In this document: positions 8,191 through 17,812 of the stretch, piece after piece
How the letters are laid out: the number at the start of each line of letters is the position of its first letter
How positions within the stretch are numbered: the stretch's first letter is position 1
Source of the DNA: Nocardioides sp. Root122
GTDB lineage: Bacteria; Actinomycetota; Actinomycetes; Propionibacteriales; Nocardioidaceae
DNA: 64,000 nt
Assembly: GCF_001425025.1 (NCBI RefSeq)
Contig: NZ_LMDE01000009.1
Location: forward strand, 325,357 to 389,356
Direction: 5' to 3'
Made by a program: the position numbers and the translations under genes
Notes under the pieces: model-generated
The model's database searches: none
What the model saw: only the letters and a program-made list of their open reading frames with translations
What the model was told of the DNA's origin: nothing

Positions 8191-9167
8191 TCCTGGTGCT
8201 GGTCGAGGTCACGCCCGAGGGTGAGGCCGTGGAGACGTCGCGCGAGGCGATCACCTTCGCCCGCCAGCTGTCCGGCGCCGGCGGTGGCGTGCCGATCGAC
8301 GCCGTCGTGGTCGGCACTCCCGCGGACGGGCTCGTCGGGCTGCTCGGCTCGTACGGCGTGCGCCGCGTGCACGCGCTCACCGGTCCGGCGTACGACGCCT
8401 TCGCCGGCGCCGCGTGGGCCGCCGGCCTGCTCGCGGTGCGGGAGACGGCCGGCTCGGTCGTGGTCATGGCCGCCGGCACCTCGCGCGGCAACGAGGTGAT
8501 GGCCCACGTGGCCGCGCGCAGCGGTGTGCCGATGGCCGCCAACGTGCTCTCCTTCGGCGGGCTCTCACCCTTCACCGTCACCCGGCAGGTGGTCGGCGGC
8601 GCGGCGCTGGAGGAGATGCAGCTGCCGTCGCGGCCCGCGGTGTTCACCGTCGCCGGCCACGCGGTCCAGGCGCAGCCGGCCGACGCCCCCGGCGCCGGCG
8701 AGCTGGTCGTCGAGACCCCCGAGGTGGCCGAGGCCGACCTCCTCGCCCGTGTGGTCTCCACGGAGGAGCCCGAGCCCGACCTGTCGGGCACGCTCAAGTC
8801 CGCCAAGGTCGTCGTCGGTGCCGGTCGTGGGGCCGGCTCCGCCGACGGCTTCGGCGAGATCCTCGAGCTCACCGAGCTGCTCGGCGCCTCGCTCGGGGTC
8901 TCCCGCGTGGTGACCTCGCTGGGCTGGCGGCCGCACCACGAGCAGGTCGGCCAGACCGGGAGCCGGATCTCGCCCGACCTCTACATCCCGTGCGGCATCA
9001 GCGGTGCCATCCAGCACTGGGCGGGGTGCAGCAGCGCCAAGGCGATCCTCGCCATCAACACCGACGCCGACGCCCCGATGGTCACCAAGGCGACCCACGC
9101 GGTGATCGGCGACCTCCACGAGGTCGTGCCCGCGATCAACGAGGAGATCCGGCGCCGCAGGGGCTGA
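8187..9167 (+). CDS. etfA: Electron transfer flavoprotein alpha subunit
   Basis: A 326-residue protein. The C-terminal FAD domain is clear: VVGAGRGAGSADGF, then GQTGSRISPDLYIPCGISGAIQHWAG and AINTDADAPM, the signature that holds the FAD isoalloxazine and ADP parts. The N-terminal half is the usual less conserved ETF fold. It starts inside the etfB stop (ATGA), which suits coupled synthesis of a 1:1 heterodimer. A GC-rich hairpin follows about 85 bp downstream. Confidence 0.94.
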   Translation: MILVLVEVTPEGEAVETSREAITFARQLSGAGGGVPIDAVVVGTPADGLVGLLGSYGVRRVHALTGPAYDAFAGAAWAAGLLAVRETAGSVVVMAAGTSRGNEVMAHVAARSGVPMAANVLSFGGLSPFTVTRQVVGGAALEEMQLPSRPAVFTVAGHAVQAQPADAPGAGELVVETPEVAEADLLARVVSTEEPEPDLSGTLKSAKVVVGAGRGAGSADGFGEILELTELLGASLGVSRVVTSLGWRPHHEQVGQTGSRISPDLYIPCGISGAIQHWAGCSSAKAILAINTDADAPMVTKATHAVIGDLHEVVPAINEEIRRRRG

Positions 9168-9252
9168 GTGGGGCTGAGGCGCTGACCGCGGTCCTGGTGA
9201 CGTACGGGGTGCGTCATGGCGACCACACTCTGCTCGCGCGCAGCCGCGCCCG

Positions 9253-9272
9253 ACTCGCCCTCACGGGCGAGT
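9253..9272 (+). terminator. Probable terminator after etfA
   Basis: ACTCGCCC (9253-9260) and GGGCGAGT (9265-9272) form an 8-bp stem around TCAC. There is no T-run. The stretch 9168-9358 holds nothing else identifiable apart from the GGAGGAAGG ribosome site for mceG. Confidence 0.45.
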
Positions 9273-9358
9273 GACGAGCGTCGCACCAGGGCGTAACCTC
9301 TCGCGCAGTCCGGCGTTGGACTACCCAGTAGTAGGGGCGGGGAGGAAGGTCCGGATAC

Positions 9359-10315
9359 ATGGGTGTCGAGATCAAGGTCGACGACCTCACGAAGTCGTTC
9401 GGCAAGCAGCTGATCTGGGGCGACGTGACGCTGACCATCCCCGCGGGCGAGATCTGCGTGATGCTCGGGCCCTCGGGCACGGGCAAGTCGGTCTTCCTCA
9501 AGACCCTGATCGGGCTGATCAAGCCCGACAAGGGCTCGATCCTCATCGAGGGCACCGACATCGCCAGCTGCTCGGAGCGTGACCTCTACGAGATCCGCAA
9601 GCTCTTCGGCGTGCTGTTCCAGGACGGCGCGATGTTCGGCTCGATGAACCTCTACGACAACGTCGCCTTCCCGCTGCGTGAGCACACCCGCAAGTCCGAG
9701 TCCGAGGTCCGCGACATCGTCATGGAGAAGATGGACCTCGTCGGCCTGCTCGGCTCCGAGGACAAGCTCCCCGGCGAGATCTCCGGCGGCATGCGCAAGC
9801 GCGCCGGCCTCGCCCGGGCGCTGGTGCTCGACCCCGAGATCGTGCTCTTCGACGAGCCCGACTCCGGCCTCGACCCGGTGCGCACGGCGTTCCTCAACCA
9901 GCTCATCGTCGACCTCAACGCCCAGATCGACGCGACGTTCCTGATCGTCACCCACGACATCAACACCGCGCGCACGGTCCCCGACAACATCGGGCTGCTC
10001 TACCACCGTCACCTCGCGATGTTCGGCCCCCGCGAGGAGCTGCTCAGCTCGGAGGAGCCCGTCGTACGCCAGTTCCTCAACGCCCAGAAGGTGGGCCCCA
10101 TCGGCATGTCGGAGGAGAAGGACGCCGACGAGCTCGCCGCCGAGGCCGGCCAGGAGCTGCCCCCGCTGCCGCCGATCCCGCTGCAGCTCGACCCGTCCAA
10201 CGGCATCCCACGCCGGAGCCAGCGGCCCGCGGGGGAGTGGTGCCGCGAGCACGGCGTCACGCCTCCTCCCGGCTCCTTCGAGTCCAGCAACGCCGGCCTG
10301 GCACCGGGGGCCTGA
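9359..10315 (+). CDS. mceG: Mce lipid-importer ATPase MceG (Mkl)
   Basis: A 318-residue ABC ATPase. Walker A is GPSGTGKS (residues 37-44), the signature is ISGGMRKRAGLARAL, and Walker B runs into FDEPDSGLDPVRTA, a form typical of Mkl/MlaF ATPases. About 60 extra residues follow the H-loop region and end Pro-rich, as in actinobacterial MceG. It powers the YrbE permease pair encoded next. GGAGGAAGG lies upstream of the ATG. In mycobacteria mceG lies apart from the mce operons but near rpoB; here it heads the mce operon, directly upstream of rpoB. Confidence 0.94.
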   Translation: MGVEIKVDDLTKSFGKQLIWGDVTLTIPAGEICVMLGPSGTGKSVFLKTLIGLIKPDKGSILIEGTDIASCSERDLYEIRKLFGVLFQDGAMFGSMNLYDNVAFPLREHTRKSESEVRDIVMEKMDLVGLLGSEDKLPGEISGGMRKRAGLARALVLDPEIVLFDEPDSGLDPVRTAFLNQLIVDLNAQIDATFLIVTHDINTARTVPDNIGLLYHRHLAMFGPREELLSSEEPVVRQFLNAQKVGPIGMSEEKDADELAAEAGQELPPLPPIPLQLDPSNGIPRRSQRPAGEWCREHGVTPPPGSFESSNAGLAPGA

Positions 10316-10321
10316 CCTGCC

Positions 10322-11107
10322 ATGGCCTCCTCACTGTCCTCGCGCGCACTGGCGCCGATCGGCGTCGCCGGCAACCTGTTCGCCTTCGCCCTCGACGTGT
10401 TCCGCGGGCTGTTCCGCCGGCCCTTCCAGCTGCGCGAGTTCATCCAGCAGGCGTGGTTCATCGCGTCGGTGACGATCGTCCCGACCGCCCTGGTCGCCAT
10501 CCCGTTCGGCGCCGTCATCGCGCTGCAGGTGGGTGGGCTGATCAAGCAGTTCGGCGCGCAGTCGTTCACCGGCTCGGCATCGGTGCTGGCGGTCGTCCAG
10601 CAGGCGGCGCCGATCGGCACGGCCCTGCTGATCGCCGGCGCCGGAGGCTCGGCCATCGCCGCCGACCTGGGCGCGCGCAAGATCCGCGAGGAGCTCGACG
10701 CGATGATGGTGCTGGGCATCGACCCGATCCAGCGCCTGGTCGTGCCGCGCGTGCTCGCCTGCATGCTCGTCGCGTTCTTCCTCAACGGCATGGTCAGCGT
10801 GGTCGGCGTGACCGGCGGCTACGTCTTCAACGTGATCCTCCAGGACGGCACCCCCGGCGCGTACCTCGCCAGCTTCACCGCCCTCGCCCAGCTTCCCGAC
10901 CTGTGGATCGGCCTGATCAAGGCCCTCGTCTTCGGCCTGATCGCCGCGATCGTGGCGTCCTACAAGGGCATGAACGCCAACGGCGGCCCGAAGGGCGTGG
11001 GCGACGCGGTCAACGAGTCGGTGGTCATCACCTTCCTGCTGCTCTTCGTCGCCAACTTCGTCCTGAGCATGATCTACCTCCAGATCATCCCCCCGAAGGG
11101 CGGGTGA
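10322..11107 (+). CDS. yrbEA: YrbEA/MlaE-type permease subunit of the Mce importer
   Basis: A 261-residue MlaE-family membrane protein with about five hydrophobic segments. It has the family core AGAGGSAIAADLGARKIREELDAMMVLGIDPIQRLVVPR, whose central part contacts the ATPase. It lies 6 bp after mceG and 9 bp before a second permease gene, so a YrbEA-YrbEB heterodimer is expected as the inner-membrane channel. Confidence 0.93.
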   Translation: MASSLSSRALAPIGVAGNLFAFALDVFRGLFRRPFQLREFIQQAWFIASVTIVPTALVAIPFGAVIALQVGGLIKQFGAQSFTGSASVLAVVQQAAPIGTALLIAGAGGSAIAADLGARKIREELDAMMVLGIDPIQRLVVPRVLACMLVAFFLNGMVSVVGVTGGYVFNVILQDGTPGAYLASFTALAQLPDLWIGLIKALVFGLIAAIVASYKGMNANGGPKGVGDAVNESVVITFLLLFVANFVLSMIYLQIIPPKGG

Positions 11108-11116
11108 CGCGACGCC

Positions 11117-11941
11117 ATGGCCCTCAAGGACATCTACGGCAAGCCCCTCGCCTCGCTCGACAGCCTGGGTGAGCAGCTCTCCTTCCACATCGGCGTGCTC
11201 AAGGCGGTGCCCCGCTCGGTCACCCGCTACCCGCGCGAGATCATGCGGATCCTCGCCGAGGTCACCCTCGGCTCGGGTGCGCTCGCCGTCATCGGCGGCA
11301 CGGTCGGCGTGATCATCGGCATGACCTTCTTCACCGGCGCCCAGGTCGGCCTCTCGGGCTACGCCGCGCTCAACCAGCTCGGCACGGCCGCCTTCTCCGG
11401 CTTCGTCTCGGCCTACTTCAACACCCGCGAGATCGCCCCGCTGGTCGCCGGGATCGCGCTGGCCGCCACCGTCGGCTGCGGCTTCACCGCCCAGCTCGGT
11501 GCGATGCGGATCTCGGAGGAGGTCGACGCCCTCGAGGTGATGGCGATCCCGTCGATGCCGTTCCTGGTCGCCACCCGGGTCATCGGTGGCCTGATCGCCA
11601 TCATCCCGCTGTACGTCGTGGGGCTGCTGTCGTCGTACTTCGCGAGCCGCCTGGTGGTCACGCAGATCTACGGCCAGTCCTCGGGCACCTACGACCACTA
11701 CTTCAACGCGTTCCTGCCGCCGGGCGACGTGCTCTGGTCGTTCGGCAAGGTGCTGGTGTTCGCCGTCACCGTCATCCTCATCCACTGCTACCACGGCTAC
11801 ACCGCGTCCGGCGGACCTGCCGGGGTGGGCGTCGCCGTGGGTCGCGCGGTGCGCACCAGCATCGTCGCCATCAACGTGCTCGACCTGTTCCTGTCCATGG
11901 CCATCTGGGGCGCGGCCACTACCGTGCGGCTGGCCGGGTGA
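11117..11941 (+). CDS. yrbEB: YrbEB/MlaE-type permease subunit of the Mce importer
   Basis: A 274-residue MlaE-family permease, the paralogue and partner of the preceding one. It has the matching core GCGFTAQLGAMRISEEVDALEVMAIPSMPFLVATR and several transmembrane segments. It is followed after 7 bp by mceA. The order ATPase, YrbEA, YrbEB, MceA-F matches actinobacterial mce operons such as the mycobacterial cholesterol importer Mce4; the substrate here cannot be told from sequence. Confidence 0.93.
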   Translation: MALKDIYGKPLASLDSLGEQLSFHIGVLKAVPRSVTRYPREIMRILAEVTLGSGALAVIGGTVGVIIGMTFFTGAQVGLSGYAALNQLGTAAFSGFVSAYFNTREIAPLVAGIALAATVGCGFTAQLGAMRISEEVDALEVMAIPSMPFLVATRVIGGLIAIIPLYVVGLLSSYFASRLVVTQIYGQSSGTYDHYFNAFLPPGDVLWSFGKVLVFAVTVILIHCYHGYTASGGPAGVGVAVGRAVRTSIVAINVLDLFLSMAIWGAATTVRLAG

Positions 11942-11948
11942 GCGGGCG

Positions 11949-13223
11949 ATGAGGCGCAAGTCCCTGGGAGTCGTCTTCCTCGTGGTGATGCTCACCGGCG
12001 TGTGGGCGACCTACGGCGTGTTCACCAAGAAGTTCAGCGACTACGACGAGGTCGTCGTGCACGCGTCGCGGATCGGTCTGCAGCTCCCGCAGCGCGCCGA
12101 CGTGAAGATCAAGGGCGTCATCGTCGGCGAGGTGCTCGACTACGAGCCGACCGCCGAGGGCGCCGACGTGACGCTCGGCCTCTACAAGGACCGCACCACC
12201 GACATCCCCGAGGACGTCACCGCCTCGATCCTCCCCAAGACCCTGTTCGGCGAGAAGTTCGTCTCGCTGGTCGTGCCCGACGGCGGGTCGGACGCCGCGC
12301 CCATCGCCGACGGCGACGAGATCCAGCGCACCAACCTCTCGATCGAGGTCGAGCAGGTGCTCAGCGACCTCTACCCCCTCCTGCGGGCCGTCCAGCCGGC
12401 CGACCTCAACACCACGCTCAACGCCATCGCGACCGCCCTCGAGGGCCGCGGCGAGCAGCTCGGCCAGAGCCTCGAGACGCTCGACGACTACCTCACCCGC
12501 TTCAACCCCGAGCTCCCCGGCCTGATCGAGGACCTGAGGCTCACCGCCCGGGTGTCCGACACCTACGCCGACGTGCTGCCCGAGGTGGCCACCATCCTGC
12601 GCAACACGATCACCACCACCGGGACGCTCGAGGACCGCGAGGAGAAGCTGAAGGCGCTCTTCAACGACGTCTCGAAGTTCGCCGCGGTGGCCGAGCGGTT
12701 CACCCGCGACAACGGCGACAACCTGGTGCGCCTCGGCGACCTGGCCGCCGCCCAGCTCGAGGTCTTCGCGCGCTACGCCCCCGGCTACCCGTGCCTGCTG
12801 GGTGGCATCGTCGGTGCCGGCAAGCTGCAGGCCCAGGCCTTCCGCGGCTTCACGCTGCACATCGTCCTCGAGACGCTGCCCAACCAGCCCCGCGCCTACG
12901 GCCCGCAGGACGCCCCCGTCTACGGCGACAAGCGCGGCTACTACTGCGGCCGCCTGCCCACCCCGCCGTGGTCGCAGAGCAACCCGGTCACCCACCAGCC
13001 CAACTTCGTGGACGGCGTCGACGAGCCCACCGGCAAGGGCACGAGCCGCGTCGGACCCGGCTGGTCGGGCACCGCCGCCGGCTATGCGGGCGGCCGCGAC
13101 GAGTCGGCGCTGCTCAAGGCGCTGCTCGCCCCGGGGCTCGGCGTCAGCGCGGACGACGTACCCGACCTGGGCGTGCTGCTGGTCGGCCCGATGGCGCGCG
13201 GGGCGGAGGTGTCGCTGCGATGA
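11949..13223 (+). CDS. mceA: Mce family protein MceA
   Basis: A 424-residue protein with one N-terminal membrane helix (residues 5-22), then an MCE/MlaD domain (about 38-115, with ADVKIKGVIVGEVLDYEP) and a long helical region. In Mce systems the six subunits build a hydrophobic channel across the periplasm-like space. The C-terminal part (from about residue 270) is Gly/Pro-rich with Cys pairs, as in mycobacterial MceA. The ATG overlaps mceB at its stop. Confidence 0.92.
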   Translation: MRRKSLGVVFLVVMLTGVWATYGVFTKKFSDYDEVVVHASRIGLQLPQRADVKIKGVIVGEVLDYEPTAEGADVTLGLYKDRTTDIPEDVTASILPKTLFGEKFVSLVVPDGGSDAAPIADGDEIQRTNLSIEVEQVLSDLYPLLRAVQPADLNTTLNAIATALEGRGEQLGQSLETLDDYLTRFNPELPGLIEDLRLTARVSDTYADVLPEVATILRNTITTTGTLEDREEKLKALFNDVSKFAAVAERFTRDNGDNLVRLGDLAAAQLEVFARYAPGYPCLLGGIVGAGKLQAQAFRGFTLHIVLETLPNQPRAYGPQDAPVYGDKRGYYCGRLPTPPWSQSNPVTHQPNFVDGVDEPTGKGTSRVGPGWSGTAAGYAGGRDESALLKALLAPGLGVSADDVPDLGVLLVGPMARGAEVSLR

Positions 13224-14257
13224 GCCGGCTCCTCGACAAGAAGACGTCCGTCGACCTGGTCAAGCTGGTGGTCTTCGTGGTGGTGACGTCGCTCGCCACG
13301 GCGGTCCTCGTGGTGACCATCGGCAACATCGGCTTCGGCTCCTCGCGGGAGTACAAGGCCGAGTTCACCGACGCCACCGGTGTGAACAAGGGCGACGACA
13401 TCCGCGTCGCCGGTGTCCGGGTCGGGACGGTCGACGACGTGGAGATCATCGACCGCACCCGCGCGCTGGTCACGTTCTCGGTGGCCGACGACACCTCGGT
13501 CAACGGCGGCACCAACGCCGCGATCCGCTACCGCAACCTCGTCGGTCAGCGCTACATCTCGCTGACCCAGGAGGTCGGTGACACGAAGCGGCTGCCGGGC
13601 GGTTCGACCATCCCGGTCTCGCGCACCCACCCCGCGCTCGACCTGACCGTGCTCTTCAACGGCTTCAAGCCGCTCTTCCAGGCGCTGTCGCCCGAGGACG
13701 TCAACCAGCTCTCCTACGAGCTCGTCCAGGTCTTCCAGGGCGAGGGCGGCACCCTGGAGGGCCTGCTGGCGCACACCGCCTCGGTCACCTCGACGCTCGC
13801 CGACCGTGACCAGGTCATCGGCGACCTCATCGACAACCTGTCCCTCGTCCTCGACCACGTGGCCGACCGCGACAAGCAGCTGACCCGCCTCATCGACTCC
13901 TTCCGCACCCTGGTCGGCGGGCTGAAGAAGGACCGCAACGCGATCCTCGACTCGCTCGAGGACGTCTCGGACCTGTCCGTCCAGACCGCCTCGCTGATCG
14001 ACGGGATCCGCGAGCCGTTCGTCAAGGACATCAAGGAGCTGCGCGCGGTCGCCGGCAACATCGACAAGAACAAGGCCGAGCTCGACCGGGCCCTGCAGGT
14101 GCTGCCGATCAAGCTCGACAAGATCGGCCGCACCGCGATCTACGGCTCGTTCTTCAACTTCTACCTCTGCGAGTTCCAGGGCCGGGTCAACCTCCCCGCC
14201 GGGACCTCGATCCCGGTGAAGTACAACACCGGCTCCGACAGGTGTGACCTGGGATGA
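13220..14257 (+). CDS. mceB: Mce family protein MceB
   Basis: A 345-residue protein. The start is the ATG at 13220 that overlaps the mceA stop (ATGA); longer readings upstream run through mceA in another frame and are not real. It has an N-terminal helix (residues 12-36), an MCE domain (YKAEFTDATGVNKGDDIRVAG onward), then a heptad-rich helical region (about 140-300) and a short tail with two cysteines near the end. It is one of six stacked subunits of the transport tunnel. Confidence 0.92.
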   Translation: MSRLLDKKTSVDLVKLVVFVVVTSLATAVLVVTIGNIGFGSSREYKAEFTDATGVNKGDDIRVAGVRVGTVDDVEIIDRTRALVTFSVADDTSVNGGTNAAIRYRNLVGQRYISLTQEVGDTKRLPGGSTIPVSRTHPALDLTVLFNGFKPLFQALSPEDVNQLSYELVQVFQGEGGTLEGLLAHTASVTSTLADRDQVIGDLIDNLSLVLDHVADRDKQLTRLIDSFRTLVGGLKKDRNAILDSLEDVSDLSVQTASLIDGIREPFVKDIKELRAVAGNIDKNKAELDRALQVLPIKLDKIGRTAIYGSFFNFYLCEFQGRVNLPAGTSIPVKYNTGSDRCDLG

Positions 14258-15225
14258 CCCACTTCAAGCCGTTCCGTGAGCGCAACCCGATCGTCGTCGG
14301 GGCCGTGTGCCTCGTCGTCATGGCGACCGTGATGGTGGCCGCGCTGCGTGCCGACGACCTGCCGGTGATCGGTGGTGGCGACACCTACCACGCGATGTTC
14401 ACCGAGGCGGGCGGTCTGAAGGTCAACGACGAGGTGCGCATCGCCGGCGTACGGGTGGGCAAGGTCGACGAGATCGAGCTCGCCGACGACCAGGTCGAGG
14501 TGAGCTTCAAGGTCGACGACACGGCCGAGTTCGGCACCGAGACCCGGGCCGCGATCAAGGTCAAGACCATCCTGGGCTCGATGTTCCTCGCCCTCGAGCC
14601 GGCCGGCGGCGGCCAGCTCGACGAGGGCGCCACGATCCCTGCGGAGCGGACCTCCTCGCCGTTCGACGTGGTCGAGGCGTTCGAGGGCCTGGCCTCGACG
14701 TCGGAGCAGATCGACACCGACCAGCTCGCCGAGTCGCTGACCACCCTGGCAGACCTGACCCGCAACACCCCCGAGGAGTTCCGCGGTGCGCTGACCGGGC
14801 TGAGCCGGCTCTCGGCCAACGTGGCCGCCAAGGACGAGCAGCTCAACACCCTGCTGCAGAACCTCGAGCGGGTCTCGAAGGTCCTCGACGCCCGCGACGA
14901 GGACATCATCGCGCTGATGAAGGACAGCGACGTGCTGTTCCGCGCCCTGGTCGCCCGCCGCGAGGCGGTGCACGACCTGCTCGTGTCGAGCACCACGCTG
15001 TCCAAGGAGCTGACCGCCCTGATCAAGCAGTCGCGCGCGGACCTCAAGCCCGCCCTGGCCCACCTGGAGAACGTCGTCGCCGTCCTCAACAAGAACGAGG
15101 ACAACCTCGACAGCAGCCTGCGGCTGATGGCGCCGTTCTACCGGGTGTTCGCCAACACCCTGGGCACGGGGCCGTGGTTCGACACGTGGATCGCCAACTT
15201 CCCCCCGGTTCCGCAGGTGGGCTGA
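14254..15225 (+). CDS. mceC: Mce family protein MceC
   Basis: A 323-residue Mce subunit. A signal anchor at residues 10-27 is followed by the MCE domain (AGGLKVNDEVRIAGVRVGKVDEIEL) and a helical barrel segment. It is shorter than MceA and MceF because it lacks a long C-terminal tail. ATGA overlap with mceB. Confidence 0.92.
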   Translation: MTHFKPFRERNPIVVGAVCLVVMATVMVAALRADDLPVIGGGDTYHAMFTEAGGLKVNDEVRIAGVRVGKVDEIELADDQVEVSFKVDDTAEFGTETRAAIKVKTILGSMFLALEPAGGGQLDEGATIPAERTSSPFDVVEAFEGLASTSEQIDTDQLAESLTTLADLTRNTPEEFRGALTGLSRLSANVAAKDEQLNTLLQNLERVSKVLDARDEDIIALMKDSDVLFRALVARREAVHDLLVSSTTLSKELTALIKQSRADLKPALAHLENVVAVLNKNEDNLDSSLRLMAPFYRVFANTLGTGPWFDTWIANFPPVPQVG

Positions 15226-15227
15226 CC

Positions 15228-16373
15228 ATGGACCTCGTCAAGCGTCTCCTCGTCCCGCTGGTCGTGCTCGGCTTCCTCGTCGCGGCCGCCGTCAGCGTCT
15301 TCGGCGGCGACAGCACCAAGACCGTCGTCGCCCACTTCCCGCGCACGATCTCCGTCTACGAGGGCAGCGACGTGCGGGTGCTCGGCGTGCCCGTCGGCAC
15401 CGTGACCCGCGTCGAGCCCACCGGCACCGACGTCACCGTCACCATGGCCTACGACGACACGGTCAAGCTACCGGCCGACGCGAAGGCGGTGATCATCGCG
15501 CCGTCGGTGGTCGGCGACCGCTACGTCCAGCTCACGCCGGCCTACCCCGGCACCGGCGACGTGCTCACCGACGGCGCCGAGCTGAGCGTCGAGGAGACCG
15601 CCGAGCCGCTCGAGCTCGACCAGATCTACGACAGCCTCGACCGGCTCAACGTGGCCCTCGGTCCCCGGGGCGCCAACAGGACCGGTGCGCTGTCCGACCT
15701 GCTCTCGGTGACCGCGGACAACTTCGGCGGCCAGGGCACCACGTTCCGCCAGACCATCAAGGACTTCTCCCGCCTCAGCGCCACGCTGGCGGGCAACAAG
15801 GAGGAGCTCTTCGGCTCGGTCCAGGCGCTCGAGGGGTTCATGCAGACCCTCGCCGACAACGACCAGACTGTCCGGCAGTTCAACCAGTCGCTCGCCGACG
15901 TGTCGACGATGCTGGCGGGGGAGCGCCAGGAGCTCGTGGCGGCCACCAGGAACCTCTCGGTCGCCCTCACCTCGGTGAAGGGCTTCGTGGAGGAGAACAA
16001 GGACTCGCTGAGCCGCAACATCTCCGGCCTCAACCGGGTCTCCAAGGTGCTCGTACGCCAGCGGGCCGCGCTCGACGAGATCCTGCACGTCGCCCCCGGT
16101 GCGCTCAACAACCTCGCGCTGACCTACAACCCGCAGGCCGGCACCCTCGACACCCGCGCCAACTTCGGGGAGACGATCAACCAGCTCCAGGCCGACCCGG
16201 CCGCGCTCCTCTGCGGCTTCGTCGGCCAGGTCGAGCGCTCGGGGCAGGTCTGCGACCGGATCACCGACCTGCTGGGCCGCTCCCGGCCCGGCGCGCTCGG
16301 CAAGCCCGACCGGCTGCCGGCCCAGGACGTCTTCGACCCCACCCTCGGCGGTCTCGTGGAGGTGGAGCGATGA
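15228..16373 (+). CDS. mceD: Mce family protein MceD
   Basis: A 381-residue Mce subunit starting at the ATG at 15228, two bases after the mceC stop. It has an N-terminal membrane helix, an MCE domain with VYEGSDVRVLGVPVGTVTRVEP, a long helical part, and a C-terminal segment with two cysteines (LLCGFVGQVERSGQVC). Confidence 0.92.
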   Translation: MDLVKRLLVPLVVLGFLVAAAVSVFGGDSTKTVVAHFPRTISVYEGSDVRVLGVPVGTVTRVEPTGTDVTVTMAYDDTVKLPADAKAVIIAPSVVGDRYVQLTPAYPGTGDVLTDGAELSVEETAEPLELDQIYDSLDRLNVALGPRGANRTGALSDLLSVTADNFGGQGTTFRQTIKDFSRLSATLAGNKEELFGSVQALEGFMQTLADNDQTVRQFNQSLADVSTMLAGERQELVAATRNLSVALTSVKGFVEENKDSLSRNISGLNRVSKVLVRQRAALDEILHVAPGALNNLALTYNPQAGTLDTRANFGETINQLQADPAALLCGFVGQVERSGQVCDRITDLLGRSRPGALGKPDRLPAQDVFDPTLGGLVEVER

Positions 16374-17812
16374 AGCGCGTGAAGGTGCTCGTGCTGGGCG
16401 TGCTGGCGGCGATGTTCCTGTCGGCCTGCGACTTCAGCGTCTACGGCCTACCCCTGCCCGGCGGTCCCGACGTGGGCGAGGACCCGATCACCGTCAAGGT
16501 CGAGTTCGCCGACGTCCTGGACCTCGTGCCCCAGTCGACGGTCAAGGTCAACGACGTCAGCGTCGGCAAGGTGACCGCGATCGACCTCGAGGGCTACCAG
16601 GCGCTCGTCACCCTGCAGGTACGCCGTGACGTGGAGCTGCCCGACAACGCGGTGGCCGAGCTGCGCCAGACGAGCCTGCTCGGGGAGAAGTTCGTCGAGC
16701 TGAGCGCGCCGGACCAGGGCGCCAGCAGCAACCCGCTCAGCGACGGCGACACGATCCCCATCGAGCGCGCGGGTCGCAACCCCGAGGTCGAGGAGGTGCT
16801 CGGCGCGCTGAGCCTGCTGCTCAACGGCGGCGGGGTCGCCCAGCTCAAGACGATCACGCAGGAGCTCAACGCGGCGCTCGAGGGTCGTGAGGACTCAGCG
16901 AGGTCCGTCCTGCGCAACCTGCGCACCTTCATGGGACAGGTCGACGACAACAAGGCCGACATCGTCGACGCCATCGAGCAGCTCAACCGGCTCGCTATCG
17001 CGGCCGAGAAGCAGCTGCCGACGATCGACCGGGCGCTCGACGAGCTCCCCAGCGCCCTGGAGTCCATCGACCGCCAGCGTGACGACCTCGTCGAGATGCT
17101 CCAGTCGCTGGACCGGCTCTCGTCGGTCGCCGTCGACGTCATCGCGAGGTCGAAGGACTCCACGATCACCTCGCTGCGCCGCCTGAACCCGGTGCTCACC
17201 CAGCTCGCGGCGTCGGGCGACGACTTCACCAACGCCTTCCACGTCTTCTTGACCTACCCCTTCGTGGACGAGGTCGTCGGCCGTGACCCTCAGGTCGCCC
17301 GCAACCTCCACATGGGCGACTACACCAACCTCTCGATCACCCTCGACGTCGACCTGACGGGCATCCCGACCACGATCCCGACCACGTTGCCGACCGAGGC
17401 CTGCATCCCGCTGAGCGCTCTGCCGCAGGACGGGCCCCTCCCCGACACGAGCCGGCTGTGCCAGGACGCGATCGACGCCATCAACGACTGCCTCGAGGGC
17501 CTGCGCCGCGGTGACGTCACCGCCTGCCTCGGCCTCCCCGGCTCGGTCATCAGCGTCGTGTGCCAGCAGTACCCCGTGCCCGGGCTGTGCGGCGGGTCGG
17601 GCACCCCCACGGTGCCCCTGCCCACCCCGTCGCTGCCGACGGTCCCGCTCCCGACGCTCCCCACCATCACGCTGCCGGGCCTGCCCCGCCCCGGCGCGTA
17701 CCCCTCGGGAGCCCCACCCGATCGCCGGCGCGGGCCCACGGTCGGTGACCTCACCGAGCTCTACGACCCCGCGCTCGTCAGCCTCCTCGTCCCCGGGATG
17801 GTGCAGCGATGA
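16370..17812 (+). CDS. mceE: Mce family lipoprotein MceE
   Basis: A 480-residue lipoprotein with lipobox LSAC and Cys20, the usual feature that sets MceE apart from the other five subunits. The MCE domain spans about residues 37-125 and a helical region follows to about 300. The C-terminal quarter (from about 330) has several cysteines and then a Pro/Thr/Leu-rich repeat stretch (PTVPLPTPSLPTVPLP and similar) that is probably extended wall-facing chain. ATGA overlaps on both sides. Confidence 0.92.
   Translation: MKRVKVLVLGVLAAMFLSACDFSVYGLPLPGGPDVGEDPITVKVEFADVLDLVPQSTVKVNDVSVGKVTAIDLEGYQALVTLQVRRDVELPDNAVAELRQTSLLGEKFVELSAPDQGASSNPLSDGDTIPIERAGRNPEVEEVLGALSLLLNGGGVAQLKTITQELNAALEGREDSARSVLRNLRTFMGQVDDNKADIVDAIEQLNRLAIAAEKQLPTIDRALDELPSALESIDRQRDDLVEMLQSLDRLSSVAVDVIARSKDSTITSLRRLNPVLTQLAASGDDFTNAFHVFLTYPFVDEVVGRDPQVARNLHMGDYTNLSITLDVDLTGIPTTIPTTLPTEACIPLSALPQDGPLPDTSRLCQDAIDAINDCLEGLRRGDVTACLGLPGSVISVVCQQYPVPGLCGGSGTPTVPLPTPSLPTVPLPTLPTITLPGLPRPGAYPSGAPPDRRRGPTVGDLTELYDPALVSLLVPGMVQR

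Noticed and set aside
9321..9334. CTAC...GTAG palindrome before mceG as an operator
   Set aside because: Four-base arms are too short to separate from chance.
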